From the NCBI GenBank assembly GCA_031278715.1, contig JAITJW010000105.1, forward strand, positions 1 to 33,143: a DNA stretch of 33,143 nt, given 5' to 3'. This DNA comes from Treponema sp. Lineage in GTDB: Bacteria > Spirochaetota > Spirochaetia > Treponematales > Breznakiellaceae. The notes beneath the pieces are model-generated. The model saw only the letters and a program-made list of their open reading frames with translations, searched no databases and had not been told where the DNA came from. The position numbers and the translations under genes were made by a program. Position 1 is the stretch's first letter. Each line of letters starts with the position of its first letter. Shown here piece by piece: positions 14,142 through 21,006 of the stretch.

Positions 14142-15530
14142 TCAGGGCTGCGTTACTTCCACTACACCCCGTGGCCGGATAGACATGACAAATACAGGGC
14201 TGGGACCGGAACCGGTATAACCCAGGGCACTGTGCATCCAGGCGGTATAGGCTTCCGTCTCGTCCCGGGGTAAAAAGGCCTGAATAACCCCCGCAAAACC
14301 GCCGCCGTGTACCCGGCAGGCCGCCCGCCGGACACCGGTAGTAAGCCGGCGTTCCCGAAAGAAAGCCTCCGTGACGGCAAGACAAACAGGGATGTTCTGT
14401 TCACGGGAATCCCCGTGGGGCACTACGACATTCTGCAAAAACTTATACGATGAATCTCCGGACTCCTGTACCAGACTTAAAAAACGGGGGAAGTCGTTTT
14501 CTTTAAGGGCCTTTATCTCATCATCAACCCGCTGATTTTCCCCGATAAAATGAAGGGCCCGCAGCACCGCGCGGTCACCGCAACGGGAACGCAGCGCGGG
14601 AAGCTGCTGAAGGACATCCGCTATGGTAATACCCCGAAGCACTTCTTTGCCGAAAAAGGCGGCAATGTTTTTCATCTCGTTTGGAATTGCCGAATATTCA
14701 CCGCTCAGATTGGCGTGGTTGCCGCCGGTGTTTACCAGCACCAGGGCGTAAGGCCGGGAGCTAAAGTCGAAGGATATCCGTTCCAGGACCGGGGTGGAGG
14801 GATTTTCAAAGTCAATACCCGCCACACCACCTGCGCCGGAGGCCATTTGATCCAGCAGCCCCGATCCTTTGCCCCAGTATTTGTTCTCCCCGTACTGGCC
14901 CATAGCCGCCAGTTTTTCTACCGGCAGCTTCCCGCCGTTGTACAGGACGTTGAGAATTCCGCCGATGAGCATTTCAAACGCCGCAGAGGAGCTGAGTCCG
15001 GAACCGGGAAGGACCCGGCTTTCGACACAGGCGGAAAACCCGCCCGGAATGAAGGGCGTACCCCCCGTAAGGGAAGGCTCTTTGAAACCGGCGGCAATGC
15101 CCCGTACCAGGGCCGCGGAACCAGTCTCGCCGGGGACGGGGGAAAGATCCCCACCCAGGTCAATCGAATAATCCTCGCCGTAACATTGGTCATAAATGTG
15201 GATACAGTTGTCATTCGTTTTGGCGGCAACGGCGATACAGTCAAGCTGAATACTCGCGGCCAGCACCTTGCCGTGGTTGTGGTCGGTGTGGTTCCCGCCT
15301 ATCTCGCTGCGGCCCGGCGCGCTGAAAATTCTCAAGCCTTCCGCTGTTGCGCCAAAGCGTTGTGTAAACTGATCCGCCAGGGCGGTATAACGCTTCTCCT
15401 GGACGGTAAAGGTTTCATCCCCCGGCCCGTACAATTCGGCCAGAAGGGCACGGGTTTCCGGGGATTTCAGGAAGGCCGGCAGCCGGGTACGGGGAATTCC
15501 GCCTTGTCCTTCTGATATTTCTCCACTCAT
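14142..15530 (-). CDS. galK: galactokinase
   Basis: This enzyme phosphorylates galactose to galactose-1-phosphate in the Leloir pathway in the cytosol. It is a GHMP kinase of 462 aa. The galactokinase signature APGRSEIGGNHTDHN lies at residues 71-85, the phosphate-binding LPGSGLSSSAA at about 174-184, and motif 3 is RVHGGGFAGV near the C-terminus. It is longer than the roughly 390 aa of E. coli GalK, mostly through a 65-residue N-terminal extension that is common in related spirochaete and clostridial enzymes. The ATG overlaps the galE stop as ATGA, with GGAGG seven bases upstream, so the two genes are translationally coupled. No galT is visible in the window. Confidence 0.95.
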   Translation of the reverse strand: MSGEISEGQGGIPRTRLPAFLKSPETRALLAELYGPGDETFTVQEKRYTALADQFTQRFGATAEGLRIFSAPGRSEIGGNHTDHNHGKVLAASIQLDCIAVAAKTNDNCIHIYDQCYGEDYSIDLGGDLSPVPGETGSAALVRGIAAGFKEPSLTGGTPFIPGGFSACVESRVLPGSGLSSSAAFEMLIGGILNVLYNGGKLPVEKLAAMGQYGENKYWGKGSGLLDQMASGAGGVAGIDFENPSTPVLERISFDFSSRPYALVLVNTGGNHANLSGEYSAIPNEMKNIAAFFGKEVLRGITIADVLQQLPALRSRCGDRAVLRALHFIGENQRVDDEIKALKENDFPRFLSLVQESGDSSYKFLQNVVVPHGDSREQNIPVCLAVTEAFFRERRLTTGVRRAACRVHGGGFAGVIQAFLPRDETEAYTAWMHSALGYTGSGPSPVFVMSIRPRGVVEVTQP

Positions 15531-16492
15531 TGGTACACCTCCCAGCTGGTACGGATAATAGTGTCAATGTCGGAGTATTCGGCCTTCCAGTTCATGGTGG
15601 TAAAGGCCAGGTCCGATGACGCGGTAAGTTTTACAGGGTCTCCGGCCCGCCGCCCGGTTATCGTTACCGGTATGTCCCTGCCGGTGATCCGGCGGGCTGC
15701 CCCTATCATCTCCAGTACCGACACGCCCTTTCCGGTTCCCAGGTTGACGATAAGGCTTTGTCCATTTTGCCTGATATAATTCAGGGCTTTTACATGGGCG
15801 CGGGCCAGGTCGCTTACGTGAATATAATCACGGATACAGGTACCGTCCGGGGTATCATAATCGTTCCCGTAGACCTGTATCTCTTTCCGAATTCCCGCCG
15901 CCACTTCCATGATGACGGGGACAAGGTTCGCCGGGGTAAGTTCCTTCCCCCGAATCCGGCCTTTGACATCGTAACCGGCGGCATTAAAATAACGGAGGCT
16001 CGCGGAATGGATACCTCGCAGTTTACCGTACCAGCCCAGGAAACGCTCAATCTCAAGTTTGGTAAAACCGTAGTAGTTTTCCGGATTTGCCGGGTGTTTT
16101 TCGTCAATCGGGATATACTTCGGTTCCCCGTAAACTGCGGCGCTGGAAGAAAAAACAATATTCTTAATTCCTGTTTCCGATGCTGCGTTCAGGATATTAA
16201 GGGTACCGCTTATGTTGTTGAGGGAATACTTTTCCGGTGCGGTCATGGATTCCCCCGCGGCCTTAAAGGCGGCAAGGTGGATAAGGGCCTCAAAATTTCC
16301 ATCTGTCATGGCGCGGCGCAGGGCCTGATAATCCATAATGTCCCCGTAGATAAACCCTGCCTCCCGGAAAAGATTTTCCCGAAGTCCGGCGGAAAGGTTG
16401 TCAAACACAGTTACCCGGTACCCCTGGTCAAGCAGCTCTCTCGATACATGGCTCCCGATATAACCGGCGCCGCCAATAATTAACACATTCAC
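15527..16492 (-). CDS. galE: UDP-glucose 4-epimerase
   Basis: This NAD+-dependent enzyme interconverts UDP-glucose and UDP-galactose, for galactose use and for supplying sugars to surface glycans. The short-chain dehydrogenase layout is complete. NAD-binding GGAGYIGSH lies at residues 7-15, SSS at 115-117, catalytic YxxxK is Y141-K145 in YYGFTKLE, and RYFNAAGYD and TCIRDYIHVSDLA follow. The length of 321 aa is normal. It begins with GTG at 16492, preceded by AAGGGG eight bases upstream. It starts 15 bases after the pheS stop and overlaps galK by four bases. Confidence 0.96.
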   Translation of the reverse strand: MNVLIIGGAGYIGSHVSRELLDQGYRVTVFDNLSAGLRENLFREAGFIYGDIMDYQALRRAMTDGNFEALIHLAAFKAAGESMTAPEKYSLNNISGTLNILNAASETGIKNIVFSSSAAVYGEPKYIPIDEKHPANPENYYGFTKLEIERFLGWYGKLRGIHSASLRYFNAAGYDVKGRIRGKELTPANLVPVIMEVAAGIRKEIQVYGNDYDTPDGTCIRDYIHVSDLARAHVKALNYIRQNGQSLIVNLGTGKGVSVLEMIGAARRITGRDIPVTITGRRAGDPVKLTASSDLAFTTMNWKAEYSDIDTIIRTSWEVYQ

Positions 16493-16507
16493 CTGGTATT
16501 CCCCTTA

Positions 16508-18109
16508 TTACACTGCCGCTTCGCTGGTCCGCCGCAGGCGCACGTTTTCGATGTTATAACTGAAAAGTTCCCGTAGATCGTTAAGACCCAGGGCCATAAG
16601 GGCCATGCGGTCAATGCCAAGGCCCCAGGCGGCTACCGGAACACGGACCCCCAGGGATGCCGTTACCTCCGGCCGGAAGATACCGGAACCGCCAAGTTCG
16701 AACCAGCCCAACACGGGGTGGCGGATATGGACTTCTATTGAAGGCTCCGTAAAGGGGAAATAACCGGGAACGTATCTAACTTCCCTGGCGCCGGCCACTT
16801 CCAGGGCAAACATTTCCAGCATCCCCAGCAGGGTACGCAGATTCACATCTTCCCCCAGGACAATCCCCTCGGTCTGGTAGAAGTCTGTTCCGTGTGTGGC
16901 GTTTACCTGATCGTAACGGAAACAACGGACAATGCCAAAGTACTTGCCGGGTATCCTGGCCCGTGGCAGGGTCTTTGCGGAAAGCACCGTGCCCTGACTG
17001 CGCAGGATAAGACGGCGGGTAAAGTCCCGGTCAAAATTGTAATTCCACCCGCGGCTCCCGGTCTTGCCTCCGTTTTCATGGGCCGCCGCAACATTGTCAA
17101 GCCAAGGCTCCTCTATGGTCCCGGCCTGGTCAGGCTCGGCGATGTGGTACACGTCGTGTATATCCCGTGCGGAGTGGAACTGGGGCATGAACAGGGCATC
17201 GGAATTCCAGAACTCCGTTTCCACCAGGGGACCGTCAAATTCTTCAAAACCCAGGGAACAGAGCTTGTCCTTTACATCTTCTAAAAACTTGACATAGGGG
17301 TTACTGCGGCCGGGAATAAGCCGGGCCGGGGGAACCTGGACATTGTAGGATCGGAAATTTTTGCCTTTCCAGGCCCCGGATTCCAGCATTTCCGGGCTTA
17401 AGGTTCCGATCTCCTCCCCTGTAATTCCCGCGGACTTAAGGGCAGCAATTACCGCGTCTCCGTCTGCCGTAAGACCAACGATCACCGTCTCCCGGTCGGC
17501 CTCCCGAAAAGCCGCCGCGGCGGCGCCCCGCTTCCTGGCAAGACCGGTGGCCATGAGGTCCTGTTCCTCCTTGCCAAGATCGTCATGGGAAAGCACAGCC
17601 CCCTCCACAGCGCCCCGGTCCAAAAGACCGCGGACCAGGGCCAGGTACTCGGCAGCGGGGCCTGTTGCGGGCCGCCCGTTTTCCAGCATACCGGGGGGCA
17701 GGGCCGTCTGTACCCGCTTTTCCGCGTCCATAGACAGAAGTCCCAGCCTGGAAAGGGTTCCAAAGGCGCTTCCCACATCCTTATTGTCCAGTTTAAGGGT
17801 GGCCGCAATCTCCGGAAGCCGCAGGCCGCTTTTAACACGGATAAGCTCGATGATCCGCTCTTCCACGGTTCCCCGTTCTTTCCAGTCCCGGCCCAGATCG
17901 GTAATCTCAAAAAACCGCTTTAGCTCCCGGCGAATCTCTTTTACCAGTCCCTTGCCGGAAAGCCACGACAGCGCCTGGTTTCCGTTGCCGCTCTTAAACC
18001 CCAGGTCCTTCTCCACCCGCTCAATACTCAGTTCATCCTCCATCCCGTAGCGCAGGAGGATCCGTATTTCCAGAGGATGAAGGTTCTTCACCGTATTTTG
18101 AATGTCCAT
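16508..18109 (-). CDS. pheS: phenylalanyl-tRNA synthetase alpha subunit, archaeal/eukaryotic type
   Basis: This is the catalytic subunit of the enzyme that charges tRNA-Phe. At 533 aa it is much longer than the roughly 330 aa of ordinary bacterial PheS. The extra length is an N-terminal region of about 200 residues with winged-helix character (MDIQNTVKNLHPLEIRILLR, then repeated LS-G-V-like segments), as in archaeal and eukaryotic subunits. The class II core follows. Motif 2 is FRYDQVNATHGTDFYQTEG, and motif 3 is GLGIDRMALMALGLNDLREL at the C-terminus. Spirochaetes are known to carry this type of PheRS. The beta subunit gene is not next to it; galE follows after 15 bases instead, which is an unusual operon partner. 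Confidence 0.95.
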   Translation of the reverse strand: MDIQNTVKNLHPLEIRILLRYGMEDELSIERVEKDLGFKSGNGNQALSWLSGKGLVKEIRRELKRFFEITDLGRDWKERGTVEERIIELIRVKSGLRLPEIAATLKLDNKDVGSAFGTLSRLGLLSMDAEKRVQTALPPGMLENGRPATGPAAEYLALVRGLLDRGAVEGAVLSHDDLGKEEQDLMATGLARKRGAAAAAFREADRETVIVGLTADGDAVIAALKSAGITGEEIGTLSPEMLESGAWKGKNFRSYNVQVPPARLIPGRSNPYVKFLEDVKDKLCSLGFEEFDGPLVETEFWNSDALFMPQFHSARDIHDVYHIAEPDQAGTIEEPWLDNVAAAHENGGKTGSRGWNYNFDRDFTRRLILRSQGTVLSAKTLPRARIPGKYFGIVRCFRYDQVNATHGTDFYQTEGIVLGEDVNLRTLLGMLEMFALEVAGAREVRYVPGYFPFTEPSIEVHIRHPVLGWFELGGSGIFRPEVTASLGVRVPVAAWGLGIDRMALMALGLNDLRELFSYNIENVRLRRTSEAAV

Positions 18110-18115
18110 TTGTTT

Positions 18116-18349
18116 TTAGATTAGCAGATTCACAATCCTTTGAAAACTGTCCTTTGAAAACCGCTCTATCCTTTGCGTTCTATCCTTTGCCATCTCAATG
18201 TTCTCCCCGCAGGTTAATTTTGGATACAGGTAATCGTCAGAGGGGACAAAAGACATTTTTATCCGGCACAAGAGGAATTCTTTTTCATTGGTTGTTTTTA
18301 TATCGTTGTGATACACGTACAAACACACTGCCCATTGTAAACGCAACAT
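18116..18349 (-). CDS. 77-codon ORF between rlmE and pheS, doubtful
   Basis: This ORF ends six bases before the pheS ATG and reads ...KTTNEKEFLLCRIKMSFVPS then DDYLYPKLTCGENIEMAKDR. It has no family likeness and no good start site. It overlaps the upstream coupled ORF (18285-18452) in the +1 frame, so the two may be halves of one frameshifted gene of about 112 codons. Against coding, its last third is made of four 14-bp tandem repeats, a period that breaks any fixed reading frame. I list it because the gap would otherwise be unexplained in a tightly packed operon. Confidence 0.3.
   Translation of the reverse strand: MLRLQWAVCLYVYHNDIKTTNEKEFLLCRIKMSFVPSDDYLYPKLTCGENIEMAKDRTQRIERFSKDSFQRIVNLLI
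18136..18191. repeat. four 14-bp tandem repeats
   Basis: Four units of 14 bp lie end to end: TCCTTTGAAAACTG, TCCTTTGAAAACCG, CTCTATCCTTTGCG and TTCTATCCTTTGCC. They form two similar pairs sharing ATCCTTTG or TCCTTTG. Unlike the other arrays in this window the period is not a multiple of three. Confidence 0.75.
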
Positions 18350-18452
18350 TAACCGGGAGAAGCATCAATATAATTACACACATGACCAGTCCTTTGAAAG
18401 CGACAAGGTTGAACAGCAGCAAAAAAACATTATTCCTGATCGACATTTTCAT
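18285..18452 (-). CDS. 55-aa membrane protein coupled to rlmE
   Basis: This short ORF starts with an ATG that overlaps the rlmE stop as ATGA, which suggests translational coupling. The product begins MKMSIRNNVFLLLFNLVAFK and continues with a long hydrophobic segment (GLVMCVIILMLLPVNVAF). It ends RVSQRYKNNQ, consistent with one or two membrane helices and a short basic tail. It matches no family I know. It is either a genuine small membrane protein or the N-terminal half of a frameshifted gene continued by the ORF at 18116-18349. Its base composition is more AT-rich than that of rlmE and pheS. Confidence 0.45.
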   Translation of the reverse strand: MKMSIRNNVFLLLFNLVAFKGLVMCVIILMLLPVNVAFTMGSVFVRVSQRYKNNQ

Positions 18453-19090
18453 AATTGGGAATTCCGCCCCAGGCCCAGGTAGTACACTTCAAAGGATTCG
18501 CCCCGGCAGGCTGCCGGTTTGAAGGCGCGGCCGGAGTCAAAAAGGCCGCGAATTTTGGCAAGGAGCGCCGCGGTGTCCCCACCCTGGAATATTTTAACAA
18601 CAAAATTGCCCCCCTTTTCCAGGGTGCTTTCCGCGCAGTCCAGGGCCGTTTCCGCCAGTTCCAGGGAACGCAGGGTGTCCACCTGCCGGTTACCGGTGGT
18701 AAGGGGAGCGGCGTCGCACATTACAAGCCGGTAGGGGCCCTTTTCCTCCAGGGTCTTCCGAATCTCCGGCGCGGTAATGTCGCCCTGAACGAAGAAAAAG
18801 TTTTCCCCGTCAAAAAGGCCCCGGTCATAGCGGCGGGAAAGGGGGGAAAGGTCCGCCGCGGCAAGGAAACCCGTACCGGCCAGCTTACGCAGGGTGTAGA
18901 GGCTCCAGCTTCCCGGCGCGGCCCCCAGATCCAGGGCCCGGAATCCGGGCTTAGTCCCCCCGGCCCCGGCGGGGCTGGGGACTAGACGGAATTTCTCGTC
19001 CATCTCCTTAAGTTTGTAGACTGAACGGGCGGGGTAGCCCTCCCGTTGAGCCCGCAGGGACCAGGTATCCGGCTTTTCGTAGCTCCTCAT
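18449..19090 (-). CDS. rlmE: 23S rRNA 2'-O-methyltransferase RlmE (FtsJ)
   Basis: This enzyme methylates the 2'-hydroxyl of U2552 (E. coli numbering) in 23S rRNA late in large-subunit assembly, using SAM. The 213-residue product has the FtsJ layout: PARSVYKLKEMDEKF near the N-terminus, the SAM motif LDLGAAPGSWS at about 53-63, and the catalytic tetrad K26, D126 (in CDAAP), K166 (in NFVVKIFQG) and E201. These correspond closely to K38, D124, K164 and E199 of the E. coli enzyme. Its ATG lies only 18 bases from the start of the divergent polyprenyl synthase gene, so the promoters overlap the opposite genes. It heads the run leading to pheS. Confidence 0.95.
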   Translation of the reverse strand: MRSYEKPDTWSLRAQREGYPARSVYKLKEMDEKFRLVPSPAGAGGTKPGFRALDLGAAPGSWSLYTLRKLAGTGFLAAADLSPLSRRYDRGLFDGENFFFVQGDITAPEIRKTLEEKGPYRLVMCDAAPLTTGNRQVDTLRSLELAETALDCAESTLEKGGNFVVKIFQGGDTAALLAKIRGLFDSGRAFKPAACRGESFEVYYLGLGRNSQL

Positions 19091-19094
19091 TTTC

Positions 19095-19100
19095 TATAAT
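19095..19100 (+). promoter_or_regulatory. consensus -10 box eight bases before a start codon
   Basis: A perfect TATAAT lies eight nt before the ATG at 19109, in the 18-nt gap between two divergent genes. No ribosome binding site precedes the ATG, and the -35 region (GCTTTT-like) is weak. Transcription would begin at or next to the ATG, so the mRNA may be leaderless. Confidence 0.45.
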
Positions 19101-19108
19101 CTTGCCCT

Positions 19109-20173
19109 ATGAATAGGGAAATAGACCAGAGGCTTGGGAAGATTGAAGCGGTTTTGGATACATGGCTGCCCGCGGCCTTTGATTCCGGCTGGGCATCCAG
19201 GGTTTTCCCCGGTCTGGGAATTGCCCCGGAACTCCTTGGAAGCCTTGCCCTTCCCTGCCGGGACCTCCTTTCCCGTGGGGGTAAACGCTGGAGGCCTTTG
19301 CTGATGACCCTGATCTGTGAAGCCTTGGGGGGAGGGGACGCGGCCCTGCCCCTGTCGCCGCTGGTGGAATTTTGTCATAACGCCAGCCTTATCCATGACG
19401 ATATTGAAGATAACTCGGACCAGCGCCGGGGTAGTCCCGCAATACACCTGGTCTACGGAACCGATACGGCTATTAATTCGGGGAGTTTTTTCTACTTCCT
19501 TCCCCTGGCCTGCGCCGGCGCCTGGGATGCTCCGGCGGAACAAAAGGCACGGGTTTTTGGTATCTGGGGGGAGTACATGCGGCGGCTCCACCTGGGGCAG
19601 GCTATGGATATTCACTGGCACCGGGATTTTAATTCCCTGCCCGGTCTGGACGCGTACTACACCATGTGCGGCCTTAAAACCGGCTGCCTGGCCCGGCTTG
19701 CTGCGGTTTTGGGGGTCCTGGCGGCCCTGCCCATGCCGGAGGCCCGGAGCGGCGAAGCGGCGGAACGGCTGGGGAGTGCGGCGGAAAAACTGGGTGTGGG
19801 TTTTCAAATTCTGGATGATGTGAAGAATCTAAGGACCGGGCTTCCCGGAAAAAGGCGGGGGGATGATGTGGTGGAGGGGAAAAAGAGTCTCCCGGTGCTT
19901 CTTTATTTGCATGGTGAAGCCGGGGCCGGTCCAAGACGGGCCCTGGTAAGCCGCTGTTTCAGCAGGGCCCGCGCCGGGGGAGTTTCCGTGCCGGAGGTGG
20001 AGGAACTGATTGCCGCCCTGGAAGCGGAGGGGGCTTTGGAACGGGCCCTGGAACAGGGCCATGCCCTGATCCGGGCGGCGGCGGAAACTTTTGCGGCCCC
20101 TTCCGTTGCCGGCCTGTGCTTGAATGAGGAGGGCCGCCGGCTTCTGGCAGGACTTATCGGCCTTATCAGCTAG
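19109..20173 (+). CDS. polyprenyl (geranylgeranyl/farnesyl-type) diphosphate synthase
   Basis: This trans-isoprenyl diphosphate synthase extends allylic diphosphates with isopentenyl diphosphate for quinone, carotenoid or undecaprenyl-type lipids. GGKRWRP (57-63) and the first aspartate-rich motif DDIED (97-101) in IHDDIEDNSDQRRG are intact. The second motif, normally DDxxD, reads DDVKN (236-240) in FQILDDVKNLRTG, with asparagine in the last metal-binding position. KRRGDDVVEGKKSLP follows as in active family members. At 354 aa it is slightly longer than FPP/GGPP synthases because of extra residues after the second motif. Its TAG stop is the first three bases of a repeat element that also starts the next gene. 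Chain length cannot be judged safely. Confidence 0.9.
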   Translation: MNREIDQRLGKIEAVLDTWLPAAFDSGWASRVFPGLGIAPELLGSLALPCRDLLSRGGKRWRPLLMTLICEALGGGDAALPLSPLVEFCHNASLIHDDIEDNSDQRRGSPAIHLVYGTDTAINSGSFFYFLPLACAGAWDAPAEQKARVFGIWGEYMRRLHLGQAMDIHWHRDFNSLPGLDAYYTMCGLKTGCLARLAAVLGVLAALPMPEARSGEAAERLGSAAEKLGVGFQILDDVKNLRTGLPGKRRGDDVVEGKKSLPVLLYLHGEAGAGPRRALVSRCFSRARAGGVSVPEVEELIAALEAEGALERALEQGHALIRAAAETFAAPSVAGLCLNEEGRRLLAGLIGLIS

Positions 20174-20222
20174 CAGCCTGTTGCACTTGGAGGTTTTATG
20201 AGCGAAGCGCAACAAACTGCTA
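20171..20222 (+). repeat. inverted-repeat element, copy R2, forming a gene junction
   Basis: This 52-bp copy has the same ends as R1 (TAGCAGCCTGTTGCAC and GCGCAACAAACTGCTA) but lacks the internal 11-bp hairpin. Its first three bases are the stop codon of the polyprenyl synthase. Its middle reads TTGGAGGTTTTATGAGCG, where R1 has TTGTAGGTTTTAAGCGCG. The changes create GGAGG (20189-20193) and the ATG (20198) used by the next gene. Confidence 0.88.
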
Positions 20223-20947
20223 ATCTGTATGATAACGAAATGCTAAAAACTGAAATATGGAGCGTTGCCCGTGTTGATCAGGGGAACGCGGTTCTGCTGC
20301 GGCCTCTGGGCTCGGATACCGTGGTACCTATCTTTATTGGGGATGTTGAGGCTCACGCTATCATCCTTGGGCTGGGGGAGATACAAGCGGAACGGCCCCT
20401 GACCTGCGATACCCTGCTGGAACTGTCCCGGCGTCTGGGACTTAACTTGTTTCGGGTAGAGGTGTACGAAATAAGGAAAGATACCTTTTATGCCCGGCTT
20501 TTCTTTTCCGGCTGCGGGTATTCCCGGTCGCGGCCCCTGGTTATCGAAAGCCGCCCCTCCGATGCTATAGCCCTGGCGCTTCGGGAAAAGTGTGGCGTCT
20601 ATGTGACGCCCCAGGTGCTGGACCGGGCGGGGGTTCCCGCGGAGGTGTTCATCGAAGGAGTCGCTGATGCTATGGGGAATGACCTGACCGGGAGTGGCCT
20701 GGCCAAGAGTGGCCTGGCCAAGACTGGCCTGGCCGGGAACGAAATTCCCAGGGAAACGGTTTCGGAAAAGCGGTCCCGAAGTCCGGGGCGGAAAAGGGGG
20801 AACCCCCTGGTGGCAAAGCGGCGGCGGCTCCAGGCGGAGTTGGAACAGGCGCTGGCAGAGGAGGCATACGAGCGGGCGGCGGATATTCGGGACCTTCTGA
20901 TCCTGCTTGACCAGCAATTGGAGCAGGAACGCTGGAAGACCCCTTAA
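20198..20947 (+). CDS. bifunctional nuclease (BFN) domain protein with UVR tail
   Basis: This is a predicted DNase/RNase of the BFN (DUF151) family, here with a C-terminal UvrB/UvrC-type interaction motif. The BFN domain begins at about residue 15 (MLKTEIWSVARVDQGNAVLL) and includes VVPIFIGDVEAHAI and IESRPSDAIALALRE, both family hallmarks. The UVR motif is the helical pair KRRRLQAELEQALAEEAYER then AADIRDLLILLDQQLEQE at the C-terminus. Between them lies a variable linker with four 15-bp repeats. The ATG at 20198 has GGAGG at a spacing of four; both lie inside repeat element R2, so residues 1-8 (MSEAQQTA) are repeat-derived. The in-frame ATG at 20240 fits the domain start but has no ribosome binding site. 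Confidence 0.9.
   Translation: MSEAQQTANLYDNEMLKTEIWSVARVDQGNAVLLRPLGSDTVVPIFIGDVEAHAIILGLGEIQAERPLTCDTLLELSRRLGLNLFRVEVYEIRKDTFYARLFFSGCGYSRSRPLVIESRPSDAIALALREKCGVYVTPQVLDRAGVPAEVFIEGVADAMGNDLTGSGLAKSGLAKTGLAGNEIPRETVSEKRSRSPGRKRGNPLVAKRRRLQAELEQALAEEAYERAADIRDLLILLDQQLEQERWKTP
20678..20737 (+). repeat. four 15-bp in-frame tandem repeats in the BFN-UVR linker
   Basis: The units are AATGACCTGACCGGG, AGTGGCCTGGCCAAG twice, and ACTGGCCTGGCCGGG, encoding NDLTG, SGLAK, SGLAK and TGLAG. They lie between the nuclease domain and the UVR motif, where length change should be harmless. Confidence 0.85.
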
Positions 20948-21006
20948 ACATCTGGTCGGATTGTCGATATTATGATGATAGTCTGTGTTGAAAAGGGAGT
21001 AAATTT

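Noticed and set aside
14550-15515. A 321-codon plus-strand frame opposite galK.
   Set aside because: Antisense shadow of galactokinase; low-complexity G/R/P/Q-rich product and no ribosome binding site.
16680-16720. A T-loop-like GTTCGAACC suggesting a tRNA.
   Set aside because: It lies inside conserved pheS coding sequence and no cloverleaf can be formed around it.
18154-18522. A plus-strand frame of 122 codons opposite the rlmE-pheS gap.
   Set aside because: It runs into rlmE antisense and has no ribosome binding site; the minus-strand ORFs fit the operon spacing better.
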